Shown: positions 8,640 to 19,809, counted from the first letter of the stretch. The stretch: 64,000 nucleotides of DNA from Aeromicrobium sp. PE09-221 (GCF_002174305.1 NZ_MIJB01000025.1:62001-126000), one strand, 5' to 3'. Made by a program: numbers and translations. The notes: generated by a model not told the origin, from the letters alone.

Positions 8640-9144
8640 GAGGAACCTCCTGATGCGTGTCGTGGGCGTCGAAGACCAGTCCGCTCACGGTCCGGTGAAA
8701 GCGTTCGATGCGCGGGATGTCGTGGAGCTTGAGCCCCTCCTGCTGCGAGGCATCGTGTACGACGAGCGTGCCGCAGCCGAGGAGGCGATCAATCAGGTGT
8801 TTCTCGTAGTTCACGTCGTTGATGCGCATGAGCGGGATCACCCGGCCGGTGCGGGTGAGGATGCCGCGCTGCTCCACGATCCGCAGATTGGTCAGCGTGT
8901 AGGTCCACAGGTACCAGCGCAGGAACGGGATCACGGTCGTGACGATGAAGAGCACCGTGACGACCACGATGACGATCCCGCGGGCCCACCCGTCGCCACG
9001 CGATCCGATGAACCCCACGGCGAATCCGGCGACACCCATGAGCACGAGTCCGAGCAGGAAGGGGACGACGAGGACCTTGATGTGGGTGCGCGTCTCCTCG
9101 ACGACTTCCTCTTCATCGAGGAGGAGCTTGCGCGACAGGCTCAT
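8623..9144 (-). CDS. PH domain-containing (bPH2/DUF304) membrane protein
   Basis: The 173-residue protein has two adjacent membrane helices (about residues 25-70, VLVVPFLLGLVLMGVAGFAV and IVIVVVTVLFIVTTVIPFL), followed by a bacterial PH-like domain with the typical YTLTNLRIVEQRGILTRTGRVI stretch broken over residues 80-105 and IPLMRINDVNYE. The position next to birA and purK matches the Rv3278c-type gene of mycobacteria. Function in that family is not established; membrane-associated ligand binding is likely. The stop codon lies inside the start of the cyclase gene. Confidence 0.85.
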   Translation of the reverse strand: MSLSRKLLLDEEEVVEETRTHIKVLVVPFLLGLVLMGVAGFAVGFIGSRGDGWARGIVIVVVTVLFIVTTVIPFLRWYLWTYTLTNLRIVEQRGILTRTGRVIPLMRINDVNYEKHLIDRLLGCGTLVVHDASQQEGLKLHDIPRIERFHRTVSGLVFDAHDTHQEVPRGESS

Positions 9145-9199
9145 GGGGCTGATTCTGTCATGCGGGTGTAACGACGGGAATGCTCACGACGCGTCCGGA

Positions 9200-10027
9200 T
9201 CAGGGGGCGGGCCGGACATGGACCACGTCGCCGGAGCTGAACGACGCGCCGTCGACGACGAGTCGACCATCGGCATCGATGGTCTCGGCGGTGCCCACGA
9301 AAGGATCGCCGCCCGGTCGTTCGATACGGACCTCCTGGCCGAGGGTGACGCACCGGCGCAGGAAGGCCTCGCGGATCGGATCGATCGCGTCAGGGCGCGG
9401 ATCCTCCCATCGCGCGACCCAGTGATCGAGGCCTTCCAGCAGCTCGACGAGGACTGCCAGACGGTCCAGATCGCGTGCTCCTTCGAGGGCGAGGGAAGTC
9501 GCCGTCGCCGTGGGGAGCTCGTCACGGCGCGCGGCGATGTTCAGTCCGATGCCGATCACCGCGCCTGCCTCCAGCCCGGGGGTCTCGACACGCTCGAGCA
9601 GGATGCCGCAGATCTTGCGTCTCCCGACCAGGACGTCGTTCGGCCACTTGATACCGCTGCCGCTCACTCCGCGGGCACGCACGAGATCATCGACGGCGAG
9701 TCCGGCGATCAGGGGCAGCCAGCTCCAGCGACCGACAGGAACCGCGGGCCTGATGAGCGCGGAGACAGCGACCCCCGATCGCCCCGGGAGCGCGAAGCTG
9801 CGCCCGAGCCGTCCTTTACCGGCGTCCTGCCGATCCGCGGCGACGACCGAGCCCGTGGGAGCGCCCTCACGTGCCATCGATGCGAGATCAGTGTTGGTGC
9901 TCGACGTCCGCCCCGGCACCACGATGTCGCCACGCCACCGCGTGCGGGTCAATCGTGCTCGCAGCTCCTCGGTGGCGAGAGGGCTGCGGGATAGATCACA
10001 GGGACCGGGAGGGCGCGAGAGAGACAC
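9200..10027 (-). CDS. birA: Biotin-[acetyl-CoA-carboxylase] ligase, monofunctional
   Basis: BirA attaches biotin to the carrier domain of acyl-CoA carboxylase alpha subunits, here most likely AccA3. The catalytic domain shows SSTNTDL, the biotin-binding [10 protein letters not shown] (GRGRxGR in most members), [19 protein letters not shown] and the GIGLNI loop. There is no N-terminal helix-turn-helix, so it is an enzyme without the repressor function of E. coli BirA; this is usual in actinobacteria. A GTG start at 10027 leaves 17 bases to the divergent accD5 start, placing ligase and carboxylase genes back to back on one short regulatory region. Confidence 0.95.
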   Translation of the reverse strand: MSLSRPPGPCDLSRSPLATEELRARLTRTRWRGDIVVPGRTSSTNTDLASMAREGAPTGSVVAADRQDAGKGRLGRSFALPGRSGVAVSALIRPAVPVGRWSWLPLIAGLAVDDLVRARGVSGSGIKWPNDVLVGRRKICGILLERVETPGLEAGAVIGIGLNIAARRDELPTATATSLALEGARDLDRLAVLVELLEGLDHWVARWEDPRPDAIDPIREAFLRRCVTLGQEVRIERPGGDPFVGTAETIDADGRLVVDGASFSSGDVVHVRPAP

Positions 10028-10044
10028 GGTCTAAGGTAAGCCAC

Positions 10045-11645
<1,601 letters not shown>

Positions 11646-11649
<4 letters not shown>

Positions 11650-11882
11650 GCGAGCAGCAGGAGCAGGCCCAGGCCACCCCGGTGCTTCGGGTCGTCAAGG
11701 GCGACCTCACCGAAGAGGAGCTCGCGGCGCTCGTAGCCGTGGTCTCGGTCCGCAATGCGGCCGCGGCCAATGCCGCGGCACGCCGTCCGCGCCGGGCGCG
11801 TTCCGAGTGGGGTCATCCGGTGCGACAGCATCGCGCCGCGCTGCGCGTCGGCCCCGGACAGTGGCGCTCGAGCGCCTGGTGA
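11646..11882 (+). CDS. Acyl-CoA carboxylase epsilon subunit (AccE5-like)
   Basis: This 78-residue protein fits the small epsilon subunits that tie the alpha and beta subunits together in actinobacterial acyl-CoA carboxylases. [20 protein letters not shown] is the usual N-terminal motif, followed by an Ala/Arg-rich linker and a short tryptophan-containing tail ([25 protein letters not shown]). It is shorter than M. tuberculosis AccE5, as small family members often are. It overlaps accD5 by four bases at its start and maf by four bases at its end, so all three should be translationally coupled. Confidence 0.9.
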
Positions 11883-12472
11883 GACCCCTCGTGCTCGCCT
11901 CAGCGTCTCCGGCTCGGCTGGAGACGCTGAGGCGAGCGGGCCTGGAGCCGGAGGTCATCGTCTCCGGTGTCGACGAGACCGAGGTGGTCGCGCCGACACC
12001 GGGCCGGTTGGCGGCGGTCCTCGCCGAGTTGAAGTGCCGGGCCGTCGCCGCCGGACGACCCGATCGGCTCGTGCTCGGATGTGATTCGGTTCTCGAGTTC
12101 GACGGCGAGGCACTGGGCAAGCCACGCGATCCCGAGGTGGCTCGCGAGCGATGGCAGGCCATGCGCGGCAATGCCGGCGTGCTCCATACCGGTCACTGCC
12201 TGCGACGAGGTGACGACGAGGTCGTGCGGTCCGTCGCGACGCGGGTTCACTTCGCCTACGTCACCGACGAGGAGATCGACGCCTATGTGGCGTCCGGCGA
12301 GCCTCTGCAGGTCGCGGGTGGCTTCACCATCGACGGTCTGGGCGGGGCCTTCATCAGCCGCATCGAGGGCGACCACCACAATGTCACGGGTCTCAGCCTC
12401 CCGGTTCTGCGCGAGATGCTGCACGATTTCGGTGTCCTCTGGACCGATCTGTGGAGCATCCGCCGACCGTGA
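11879..12472 (+). CDS. maf: Maf family nucleotide pyrophosphatase
   Basis: Maf proteins hydrolyse non-canonical or selected canonical nucleoside triphosphates to monophosphates. The 197-residue product starts LVLASASPARLETLRRAG, matching the LASxSPRR phosphate-binding motif with SPARLE in place of SPRRxE. VSGVDETE, LGCDSVLEFDG (catalytic aspartate) and GKPRDPEVARERWQAMRGN follow, ending in the usual GLSLPVLREML. The GTG start at 11879 overlaps the stop of the epsilon subunit. The stretch 12473-12572 between this gene and the convergent fadE25 gene holds no recognisable gene. Confidence 0.93.
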   Translation: MRPLVLASASPARLETLRRAGLEPEVIVSGVDETEVVAPTPGRLAAVLAELKCRAVAAGRPDRLVLGCDSVLEFDGEALGKPRDPEVARERWQAMRGNAGVLHTGHCLRRGDDEVVRSVATRVHFAYVTDEEIDAYVASGEPLQVAGGFTIDGLGGAFISRIEGDHHNVTGLSLPVLREMLHDFGVLWTDLWSIRRP

Positions 12473-12572
12473 GCCCGCCGGTCACGACCTCGCGCAGGCC
12501 GGCGCGGAATACGCCGAAAGACTGGATGAGATGGCTGCCGGCTCCGAACGGCCGGGGCATCGACCGTGGTCG

Positions 12573-13739
12573 CTACTCGACCGGGAGCCCGAGTCCGCGT
12601 GCGATGAGCATTCTCTGCACCTCGCTGGTGCCCTCGCCGATCTCGAGGATCTTGGCGTCCCGGTAGAAGCGGGCCACCGGGTACTCCTCCATGAATCCGT
12701 ATCCGCCGAAGATCTGCGTGGCGACGCGAGTAGCCGTGACCGCGGCTTCGGAGGTGTAGAGCTTGGCGATCGATGCGGCCTGTGTGAACTCCGGCCCTGT
12801 CCGACCCGCATCCTTCATCGCGGCGGCGCGATAGGTCAGTGCGCGGCCCGCGGCGGCCATCACGGCCAGATCGGCGAGCTGGAAGGCGACACCCTGCTTG
12901 CTGCCGATCGGCACCCCGAAGGTGTGCCGTTCCCCCGCGTAGGCGCGGCAGAGCTCCAAGCAACCCTCGATCAGACCGACCGCGAGCGCCGCGATGGCGA
13001 CCCGGCCGTCATCGAGGGTGGCGAGGAACTGAGCGTAGCCGCGTCCCCGTTCTCCGAGCAGGTGGTCCTCCGGTACCCGGGCATCGGTGAAGGTGAGCGG
13101 GTGGGTGTCGCTGATGTGCCATCCGAGCTTGTCATACGCGCGCTCGGCGACAAAGCCGGGCGTGTCGGCCGGCACGATGATCGCCGAGATCTCAGGACGT
13201 CCACCTTCGCGCTCGCCGGTCCTAGCAGTGACGGTCACCAGGGAGGTGATGGCACTGCCGGAGTTGGTGATGAACTGCTTGCTGCCGTTGATGACCCAGG
13301 TGTGCTGGTCGAGCACGGCTCGTGTGGTGGTCGCCCCCGCATCCGAACCGGCTCCGGGCTCCGTCAGGCCGAAGCCGGCAAGCGCGCGACCGGCGACGAG
13401 ATCGGGCAGCCACCGCTCCTTCTGCTGCTGCGACCCGAAGGTCAGGATCGGATTGATGCCGAGCCCTACGCCGGCTTCGAGGGTGATACCGATGGACTGG
13501 TCGACACGTCCGAGCTCCTCGATGGCCACGCAGAGGCTGGTGAAGTCGGCGCCGGCTCCGCCGTACTCCTCCGGGGCGGTCAATCCGAAGAGTCCGAGGT
13601 CTCCCATCGCCTGGATCGTCTCGACGGGAAAGTGATGATCCCGGTCCCACCCTGCGACATATGGGGCGATGTGCGCAGCAGCGAAGTCGCGCACGACATG
13701 CCGGAACTCCTCGTGCTCGCGCGACAGTTCGAAATCCAT
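12573..13739 (-). CDS. Acyl-CoA dehydrogenase, FadE25-like
   Basis: The 388-residue flavoenzyme should oxidise an acyl-CoA to the trans-2-enoyl-CoA. It has the full family layout: LTAPEEYGGAGADF, the FAD-binding FGLTEPGAGSDAG and the substrate-side VINGSKQFITNS. The C-terminal helical domain has FGVPIGSKQGVAFQLADLAV and EIGEGTSEVQRMLIAR, where the glutamate before GT is the catalytic base position. It is convergent with maf and divergent from accA3. The M. tuberculosis counterpart in this gene neighbourhood is fadE25 (Rv3274c). The natural acyl chain is unknown. An inverted repeat lies 11 bases upstream of the ATG. Confidence 0.92.
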   Translation of the reverse strand: MDFELSREHEEFRHVVRDFAAAHIAPYVAGWDRDHHFPVETIQAMGDLGLFGLTAPEEYGGAGADFTSLCVAIEELGRVDQSIGITLEAGVGLGINPILTFGSQQQKERWLPDLVAGRALAGFGLTEPGAGSDAGATTTRAVLDQHTWVINGSKQFITNSGSAITSLVTVTARTGEREGGRPEISAIIVPADTPGFVAERAYDKLGWHISDTHPLTFTDARVPEDHLLGERGRGYAQFLATLDDGRVAIAALAVGLIEGCLELCRAYAGERHTFGVPIGSKQGVAFQLADLAVMAAAGRALTYRAAAMKDAGRTGPEFTQAASIAKLYTSEAAVTATRVATQIFGGYGFMEEYPVARFYRDAKILEIGEGTSEVQRMLIARGLGLPVE

Positions 13740-13749
13740 GTGGTCAGGT

Positions 13750-13765
13750 TAACACTCATTAACTG
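13750..13765. promoter_or_regulatory. Candidate operator upstream of the fadE25-like gene
   Basis: GTTAA-CACTCA-TTAAC is a perfect inverted repeat of five bases per arm in the divergent region between the fadE25-like gene (start 13739) and accA3 (start 13919). TetR-type regulators of fatty-acid genes use similar AT-rich half sites. No regulator is encoded next to it, so its ligand and protein are unknown. The remaining 150 bases to accA3 show no other signal I can name. Confidence 0.35.
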
Positions 13766-13918
13766 GGGCGTCCCATTCGGCGTGCCCTCGATCACGGCTT
13801 CCCGTCGCGTGACCCGGGTCACCCGTCGACCAGGACCTGAGACCTGCGACACTCGGCGGCGAACCCACGCCCTAGACTCGGCCTGCAGCCGCTGCTGCGT
13901 CGACGACAAGGAGTTCAT

Positions 13919-15685
13919 GTGACGACGCCGTTGAAGAAGGTACTCATCGCCAACCGTGGCGAGATCGCGGTGCGAGTGATCCGCGCCGCCAGGGACGCCG
14001 GGATCGGCAGCGTGGCGGTCTACGCCGAGCCCGACCGCGATGCGCTGTTCGTACGGCTGGCCGACGAGGCCTACTCCCTCGAAGGAGCCACGCCGGGCGA
14101 CTCCTACCTCTCCATCGAGAAGATCATCGCCGTCGCCGAGCGCAGCGGCGCCGACAGCGTCCACCCCGGCTACGGCTTCCTCGCCGAGAACGCCGAGTTC
14201 GCCCAGGCCGTCATCGACGCCGGGCTGATCTGGATCGGCCCCTCCCCTGACGCCATCGAGGCCCTCGGCGACAAGGCCAAGGCCAAGCACATCGCCGAGC
14301 GGGCGAACGCGCCCCTGGCTCCCGGCACCAAGGACCCGGTCGCCGGCGCCGACGAGGTCGTCGAGTTCGCGCAGGAGAACGGCCTTCCCGTCGCCATCAA
14401 GGCGGTCTTCGGCGGCGGTGGCCGTGGTCTCAAGGTCGCTCGCACGATCGAGGAGATCCCTGACCTGTACGAGTCGGCCGTCCGTGAGGCCGTCTCGGCC
14501 TTCGGTCGCGGCGAGTGCCTCGTCGAGAAGTTCCTCGACAAGCCGCGCCATGTCGAGACCCAGTGCCTCGCCGACCAGCACGGCAATGTCGTCGTGGTCT
14601 CGACCCGCGACTGCTCGCTGCAGCGTCGCCACCAGAAGCTCGTCGAGGAGGCTCCGGCGCCCTTCCTGAGCGACGAGCAGCTCACGACCCTCTACGAGTC
14701 CAGCAAGGCCATCCTGCGCGAGGCCGGTTATGTCGGAGCGGGCACCTGTGAGTTCCTGGTCGGCAGCGACGGCACCATCAGCTTCCTGGAGGTCAACACC
14801 CGCCTGCAGGTCGAGCACCCGGTGTCCGAGGAGGTCACCGGTCTCGACCTGGTCCGCGAGATGTTCCGCATCGCGGCGGGCGAGGAGCTCGGCTACGAAG
14901 ACCCGGAGATCCGCGGACACTCGATCGAGTTCCGGATCAACGCCGAGGACGGTGGCCGCGGCTTCCTGCCCGCTCCGGGCACGCTCACCTCCTGGGATCC
15001 GCCGGCGGGCCCTGGCGTCCGCGTCGACTCCGGCTATGTGGTCGGTGAGACCATCCCCGGGGCCTTCGACTCCCTCGTCGCCAAGCTCATCGTCACCGGC
15101 GCCACGCGCCAGCAGGCGATCGAGCGCTCGCGACGCGCACTGGCGGAGTTCGTCGTCGATGGCATGCCCACGGTGATCCCCTTCCACTCGAGTGTGCTCA
15201 ACGACCCCGCATACACCGCAGAGAACGGCTCGTTCGACGTCTACACGACCTGGATCGAGACCGACTACGACAACCAGCTGGAGCCGTACGCCGGTGCGGC
15301 AGGCGTGGCCGACGAGACCGGTGAACGCGAGCGCGTGACGGTCGAGGTCGGCGGCAAGCGCGTCGAGGTCGTCCTGCCCGGCGGTCTGGGCGCCACCGCG
15401 GTGGCTGCCCCGGGCCAGAAAAAGGCCAAGCGCAAAGCCGGCTCCGGTGGCGGAGCGGCCGTCAGCGGCGATGCCCTCACCTCGCCGATGCAGGGCACGG
15501 TGGTCAAGCTCACGGTCGAGGATGGCCAGGAGGTCGCCGAGGGCGATCAGGTGCTGGTGATCGAGGCGATGAAGATGGAGCAGCCCATCACCGCTCACAA
15601 GCCGGGCGTCATCACATCGCTGGACGCCGAGGTCGGTGCGACCGTCTCGGCCGGTGCCGTGATCTGCGAGATCAAGGACGCCTGA
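13919..15685 (+). CDS. accA3: Acyl-CoA carboxylase alpha subunit (biotin carboxylase + BCCP)
   Basis: The 588-residue alpha subunit carboxylates its own biotin with ATP and bicarbonate and hands the carboxyl group to AccD-type beta subunits. The biotin carboxylase part (1 to about 450) contains [34 protein letters not shown], the ATP-grasp loop [13 protein letters not shown] and [20 protein letters not shown] basic, Gly-rich linker ([13 protein letters not shown]) precedes the carrier domain, whose EAMKMEQ at about residue 549 holds the biotinylated lysine. The GTG at 13919 is the only sensible start, since an ATG two bases earlier runs into a stop. The gene location and fusion match accA3 of Mycobacteriales. 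Confidence 0.95.
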   Translation: MTTPLKKVLIANRGEIAVRVIRAARDAGIGSVAVYAEPDRDALFVRLADEAYSLEGATPGDSYLSIEKIIAVAERSGADSVHPGYGFLAENAEFAQAVIDAGLIWIGPSPDAIEALGDKAKAKHIAERANAPLAPGTKDPVAGADEVVEFAQENGLPVAIKAVFGGGGRGLKVARTIEEIPDLYESAVREAVSAFGRGECLVEKFLDKPRHVETQCLADQHGNVVVVSTRDCSLQRRHQKLVEEAPAPFLSDEQLTTLYESSKAILREAGYVGAGTCEFLVGSDGTISFLEVNTRLQVEHPVSEEVTGLDLVREMFRIAAGEELGYEDPEIRGHSIEFRINAEDGGRGFLPAPGTLTSWDPPAGPGVRVDSGYVVGETIPGAFDSLVAKLIVTGATRQQAIERSRRALAEFVVDGMPTVIPFHSSVLNDPAYTAENGSFDVYTTWIETDYDNQLEPYAGAAGVADETGERERVTVEVGGKRVEVVLPGGLGATAVAAPGQKKAKRKAGSGGGAAVSGDALTSPMQGTVVKLTVEDGQEVAEGDQVLVIEAMKMEQPITAHKPGVITSLDAEVGATVSAGAVICEIKDA

Positions 15686-15689
15686 GTTC

Positions 15690-15748
15690 GTTACCGATGA
15701 CGAAGGGCCGTTCACCCGTCGGGTGAGCGGCCCTTCGTCATCGGTAAC
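15690..15748. terminator. Bidirectional terminator hairpin
   Basis: A perfect 21-base stem (15690-15710 pairing with 15728-15748) is extended by an inner six-base stem TCACCC/GGGTGA around a three-base loop. It lies between the stop of accA3 on the plus strand and the stop of the amidase gene on the minus strand, three bases from the latter, so it can end both transcripts. There is no long T run, as is common in actinobacteria. Confidence 0.85.
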
Positions 15749-15750
15749 GG

Positions 15751-18700
15751 TTAGAATCCGAACCAGTTCGATTTGAGCCCGAAGGCCGTGCGTGCGCCGT
15801 TGCCGGTGACCTCGACCGAGCCGCCGCTCCCAGTGATGCGGACCTTGTCGACGCGTCCTCCCATGGCTCCGTAGCCATTGCGCGCGGTGACCTGGATGGT
15901 CCGGGGAGTGCCGATCTGCGGGTAGGCCCGCCTCACGGCGTCAGCGGTGAGGGTCGTCGTCCACGAGTGGTTCGGATTGCTGGACACGGCGTCCCAGTCG
16001 TCCTTCACCGGTTTGAGGTAGGGATGATCCCTCGGGTAGCTCGGCCAATTGGTGTACCCGCCGGAGGAGCTCGAGTACTGCGTGAAAGCCGGCGTCCCGT
16101 TGTACATCAGCACCTGCCCCCGCGTGGCATCGATGGCGGTGTTGGTCGTCACGGCCTCGGCCGAGACCGCGCCGTACACCTGGCAGGCCGTCGTGTCGCA
16201 GATATCGTAGTCGGCACGGCCTGGGTTCATGGTGCGGAGAGCGTACGTGCGGGCGGCGACCGCCTGCGAGCGCAATGCCTGCTGATGCCAGCCCGACGGC
16301 ATCTCCCGCGGCACGACACCGCGGATGTAGTCGTCGAGGCTGAACAGCTCGTTGACGGTGGTGCGAGCCGAGCCCGAGCCGGTCCACCAGCGGATGACGC
16401 CGCGGAAGGTCCGGTCTTGGGAACCGAAGAGGGCCGTCACGGTCCCGCCGTCGACACCGAACTGCACGTCCCCGCGCCACGTGCCGCCGTGGTTGTGCCA
16501 CCTGCCCCCGGTGTTGTAGCGCAGCTGATTGCGCGACGAGTCTCCGGCTCGCACCACCTGCCACAGATCGACATGGCGTCCATCGGGACGCGCGGGCAGG
16601 ACCTTGTTCGGTCCGCCGCCGGCGCTCTGCACCATCAGCCCGCTCTTCGGGCGTACGGTGAGTGCGTCGGTGGGCGCACCGCTGATCTGCACACGGATCT
16701 TCGCGTTCCGCGTGGCCAGCGTCGTACCCGGGTAGTAGTGGCTCAGGATCTGCTGGAAGGTACGTCCTGCCAGCGCTCCCCCTTGCGCCCCGTACTGGCT
16801 CATCCCCACTCCGTGGCCGTAACCGTGCCCCTTCATCGTCACCGAACCGTTCGAGAACGTCGCCGAATTGCTCGAGTTCGCCTTGGTCGTGAAGGTGTGT
16901 TCTTTGCTGAAGTAGCTCTGAGTTGCTCCGGGCGCCCTGGCGGCGATCACGACGCGGTACGTGGTGCCGGGCTTGAGACCGGTGAGACTGATGGTGGTAC
17001 CGCTGATATCGCGGGTGTTGCTGTTGGGCGAACCTTCGCCCCATTTGACTCGATAGTTTGTGGCATAGGGCACCGTGGTCCATGACAACCCGAGGGTGTT
17101 CACCGTGGACGAGGTCAGCTTGAGCCCGGTGGGAGTTGCAAGTCGGCCACTGAAATTCTTGGTTGTGAAGGTGTGTTCTTTGCTGAAGTAGCTCTGGGTC
17201 GCTCCGGGCGCCCTGGCGGCGATGACGACGCGGTACGTGGTGCCGGGCTTGAGACCGGTGAGATTGACACTCGTGCCACTGACATCGCGACTGTTGTCGT
17301 TCGGACTGTTCTCACCCCATTTGACACGGTACGTGGCTGCTCCGCCCACCCCGGTCCACGACAGATTCAAACTGGTCTCCCCCACGGACGAGAGTTTCAA
17401 CCCCGTCGGAGTCGCGAGTCTGCCACTAGCGTTTTGGGTTGTGAAGGTGTGTTCTTTGCTGAAGTAGCTCTGAGTTGCTCCGGGTGCACTGGCGGCGATG
17501 ACGACACGGTACGTGGTGCCGGGCTTGAGACCGGTGAGATTGACACGCGTGCCACTGACCGTCCGAGCGTTGTCGTTCGGTGAGTTCTCACCCCATTTGA
17601 CCCGGTAACTAGTCGCCTGAGGGACCTTGCCCCACGACAACGAGAGACTGTCATTCGTGGAAGCCACCGACGTGAGGCCTGTCGGAGTGGCCAACCGGGT
17701 TGTGAAGGTGTGTTCTTTGCTGAAGTAGCTCTGGGTCGCTCCGGGCGCCCTGGCGGCGATGACGACGCGGTACGTGGTGCCGGGCTTGAGACCGGTGAGA
17801 TCGACACGCGTGCCACTGACATCGCGACTGTTGTCGTTCGGACTTTTCTCACCCCATTTGACACGGTACGTGGCTGCTCCGCCCACCCCGGTCCAGGAGA
17901 GGTTCAGGTTCGACACACCACTGGAGTTGAGTTTGAATCCCGTCGGAGTCGCCAGCCTCCCACCCACAGTGAAAGTGTGTTCTTTAGTGAAGTAGCTCTG
18001 GGCCGCGCCCGGTGCGCTAGCGGCGATGACGACGCGGTACGTGGTGCCGGGCTTGAGACCGGTGAGATCGACACGCGTGCCACTGACCGTCCGAGCGTTG
18101 TCGTTCGGTGAGTTCTCACCCCATTTGACCCGGTAACTAGTCGCCTGAGGGACCTTGCCCCACGACAACGAGAGACTGTCATTCGTGGAAGCCACCGACG
18201 TGAGGCCTGTCGGAGTGGCCAACCGGGTTGTGAAGGTGTGTTCTTTGCTGAAGTAGCTCTGGATAGCGCCCGGTGCACTGGCGGCGATGACGACGCGGTA
18301 CGTGGTGCCGGGCTTGAGACCGGTGAGATCGACACGCGTGCCACTGACCGTCCGAGCGTTGTCGTTCGGACTGTTCTCACCCCATTTGACCCGGTAACTA
18401 GTCGCCCCACCGACTCCGGCCCACGCCAGACTCAAATTGGACTCTCCCACGGACGAGAGGTTCAACCCCGTCGGAGTCCCGAGCCTCGTGGGCTTCGGGG
18501 GGCTGCTGTGCATCAGCTTGTCGACATCTGCGCGTAGGCCGTTGCCGGCGTTCAGCCAGTCCAGCCCGTAGCGTCCCGGACAAGCGGTGGCCGTCCAGTT
18601 GCGGTGACCGTTGACGGTGAAATTGGTGCGGCCCGCCAGGGTGACCTGGGTCAGCGGTTTGAGGCCGAAACGCTGGAGCCGCCAGGCCGTCAACCGGCTG

Positions 18701-19809
18701 ACGGTACTGCGCAGGGTGCCCCACTCACCGTTCCAGATATTGGCCGACTCGAAGTTGCCCATCATCGCGATGCCGGTGCTGTTGTCGTTCACCGCTCCGA
18801 CACCTGCGTGTGCGCCTCGCCTGTGTCCGGCGATGCTGCCCGCGCGACCTTCGAATATCTGTCCGTACTTGTCGACGAGGAAGTTGTAACCGATATCGCA
18901 CCAGCCGTTGGTGACGATGTGCATCGTCTGATAGCTGCGCACGATCCCCGCGGACTGGGCCTTCGAGTAGGAGTTGGCACCTGCGGTGTGATGGATGACG
19001 ACGCTGCGCATCGAGCCCCGTGTGGCATCACAACGCTGTCCGGGGCCGGCGCCCCAGCCGGCGCGCGTGATGATCGCCGGCTGCGCGACGGATGCAAGAC
19101 CCGTCAGCTGGCCCGCTCCCCCACCTTCGGGTGTCGCGACGTCCTCGGGTCCCGGGTCCACGGTGGTGATCTTCAGGTCCGGAAGCGCGCCCTGATCCGA
19201 GGTCACCCGCGCCCGCACACCGTCGGCAGGCTCGGAGGTCCACAACGGATCGCTGGCCGAGGGCGAACCTTCACCATCGGCGAGCGCGAGGTCTTCCCAT
19301 TCGGTCCACTCGCCCGCGACGCGCACGCTCATCACGATCGAGACACCCGTGGCCTCGGCCTCCGGGTCCCAGCTGACCGCTGCCATGTGGAAGGGACTGA
19401 GATCCACCTTCTCGAGGATCGAGTCATCGGTGGCCGACAAGGCGCGGAGCGTATCCTCGGGAACCTCCACGTTCTCCACGGTGACCAGATCCGAGAGGGC
19501 TCCGTCGTCGACCCGTTCGGCCTGGAGCGCCCCGAGGATCGGCGCATCGGCAGAAGGAGCACCCTCGACGGGGGTAGAAGGCGCTTCTTCCACCTGCGGC
19601 TCGGAGGATTCCGCAGGAGGCTGCTCCTCAACGGGCGCGGGAGACTCTTCTGCCTCTACGGGCGCCGTGGTCGCCGTCCCGGCAGGCGGAACGGCGGGAG
19701 TCGGCTCGGCCGCAGCGGGCTCGAAGGCGACGAGCACCAGCAGCAGGCTGATGAGAAGGGCGGCAGCGGAACGAAGCGACAGCAACCGAGAATGCATGGG
19801 GAAGTCCAT
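15751..19809 (-). CDS. Exported PGRP/amidase - six FN3 repeats - SpoIID cell-wall protein
   Basis: The 1352-residue protein appears to be a two-headed peptidoglycan hydrolase. A signal peptide (SAAALLISLLLVLVAF, cleavage near AAAEP) is followed by a Pro/Glu-rich segment to about residue 90. The N-acetylmuramoyl-L-alanine amidase/PGRP domain has zinc ligands in VVIHHTAG (about residue 272), NGHRNW and TACPGRYG. Six fibronectin type III-like units (about 435-980), each with YRVKWG and TGLKPGTTYRVVIAA, form a spacer. The C-terminal SpoIID domain has GHGYGHGVGMSQYGAQ, DDYIRGVVPREMPSGW and LRSQAVAARTYAL. The family acts on septal or sporulation peptidoglycan elsewhere; this is a non-sporulating lineage. 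An ATG at 19797 is an alternative start. Confidence 0.9.
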   Translation of the reverse strand: MDFPMHSRLLSLRSAAALLISLLLVLVAFEPAAAEPTPAVPPAGTATTAPVEAEESPAPVEEQPPAESSEPQVEEAPSTPVEGAPSADAPILGALQAERVDDGALSDLVTVENVEVPEDTLRALSATDDSILEKVDLSPFHMAAVSWDPEAEATGVSIVMSVRVAGEWTEWEDLALADGEGSPSASDPLWTSEPADGVRARVTSDQGALPDLKITTVDPGPEDVATPEGGGAGQLTGLASVAQPAIITRAGWGAGPGQRCDATRGSMRSVVIHHTAGANSYSKAQSAGIVRSYQTMHIVTNGWCDIGYNFLVDKYGQIFEGRAGSIAGHRRGAHAGVGAVNDNSTGIAMMGNFESANIWNGEWGTLRSTVSRLTAWRLQRFGLKPLTQVTLAGRTNFTVNGHRNWTATACPGRYGLDWLNAGNGLRADVDKLMHSSPPKPTRLGTPTGLNLSSVGESNLSLAWAGVGGATSYRVKWGENSPNDNARTVSGTRVDLTGLKPGTTYRVVIAASAPGAIQSYFSKEHTFTTRLATPTGLTSVASTNDSLSLSWGKVPQATSYRVKWGENSPNDNARTVSGTRVDLTGLKPGTTYRVVIAASAPGAAQSYFTKEHTFTVGGRLATPTGFKLNSSGVSNLNLSWTGVGGAATYRVKWGEKSPNDNSRDVSGTRVDLTGLKPGTTYRVVIAARAPGATQSYFSKEHTFTTRLATPTGLTSVASTNDSLSLSWGKVPQATSYRVKWGENSPNDNARTVSGTRVNLTGLKPGTTYRVVIAASAPGATQSYFSKEHTFTTQNASGRLATPTGLKLSSVGETSLNLSWTGVGGAATYRVKWGENSPNDNSRDVSGTSVNLTGLKPGTTYRVVIAARAPGATQSYFSKEHTFTTKNFSGRLATPTGLKLTSSTVNTLGLSWTTVPYATNYRVKWGEGSPNSNTRDISGTTISLTGLKPGTTYRVVIAARAPGATQSYFSKEHTFTTKANSSNSATFSNGSVTMKGHGYGHGVGMSQYGAQGGALAGRTFQQILSHYYPGTTLATRNAKIRVQISGAPTDALTVRPKSGLMVQSAGGGPNKVLPARPDGRHVDLWQVVRAGDSSRNQLRYNTGGRWHNHGGTWRGDVQFGVDGGTVTALFGSQDRTFRGVIRWWTGSGSARTTVNELFSLDDYIRGVVPREMPSGWHQQALRSQAVAARTYALRTMNPGRADYDICDTTACQVYGAVSAEAVTTNTAIDATRGQVLMYNGTPAFTQYSSSSGGYTNWPSYPRDHPYLKPVKDDWDAVSSNPNHSWTTTLTADAVRRAYPQIGTPRTIQVTARNGYGAMGGRVDKVRITGSGGSVEVTGNGARTAFGLKSNWFGF
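17542..17734 (-). repeat. FN3-coding repeat, copy A
   Basis: These 193 bases are identical to 18070-18262, exactly 528 bases away, which is two FN3 units (176 codons). Outside the block the two regions diverge by scattered changes. This marks a recent in-frame duplication of a two-unit segment inside the amidase/SpoIID gene. Confidence 0.95.
18070..18262 (-). repeat. FN3-coding repeat, copy B
   Basis: Perfect 193-base match to 17542-17734 in the same orientation. It encodes the SVASTNDSLSLSWGKVP type of FN3 unit, which alternates with a second unit type (SWTGVGGAATYRVKWG), as expected from duplication of a pair. Confidence 0.95.

Noticed and set aside
16860-18490. Repeats in the amidase gene as a second CRISPR or mobile repeat
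   Set aside because: They are in-frame FN3 units of about 88 codons inside one uninterrupted gene.
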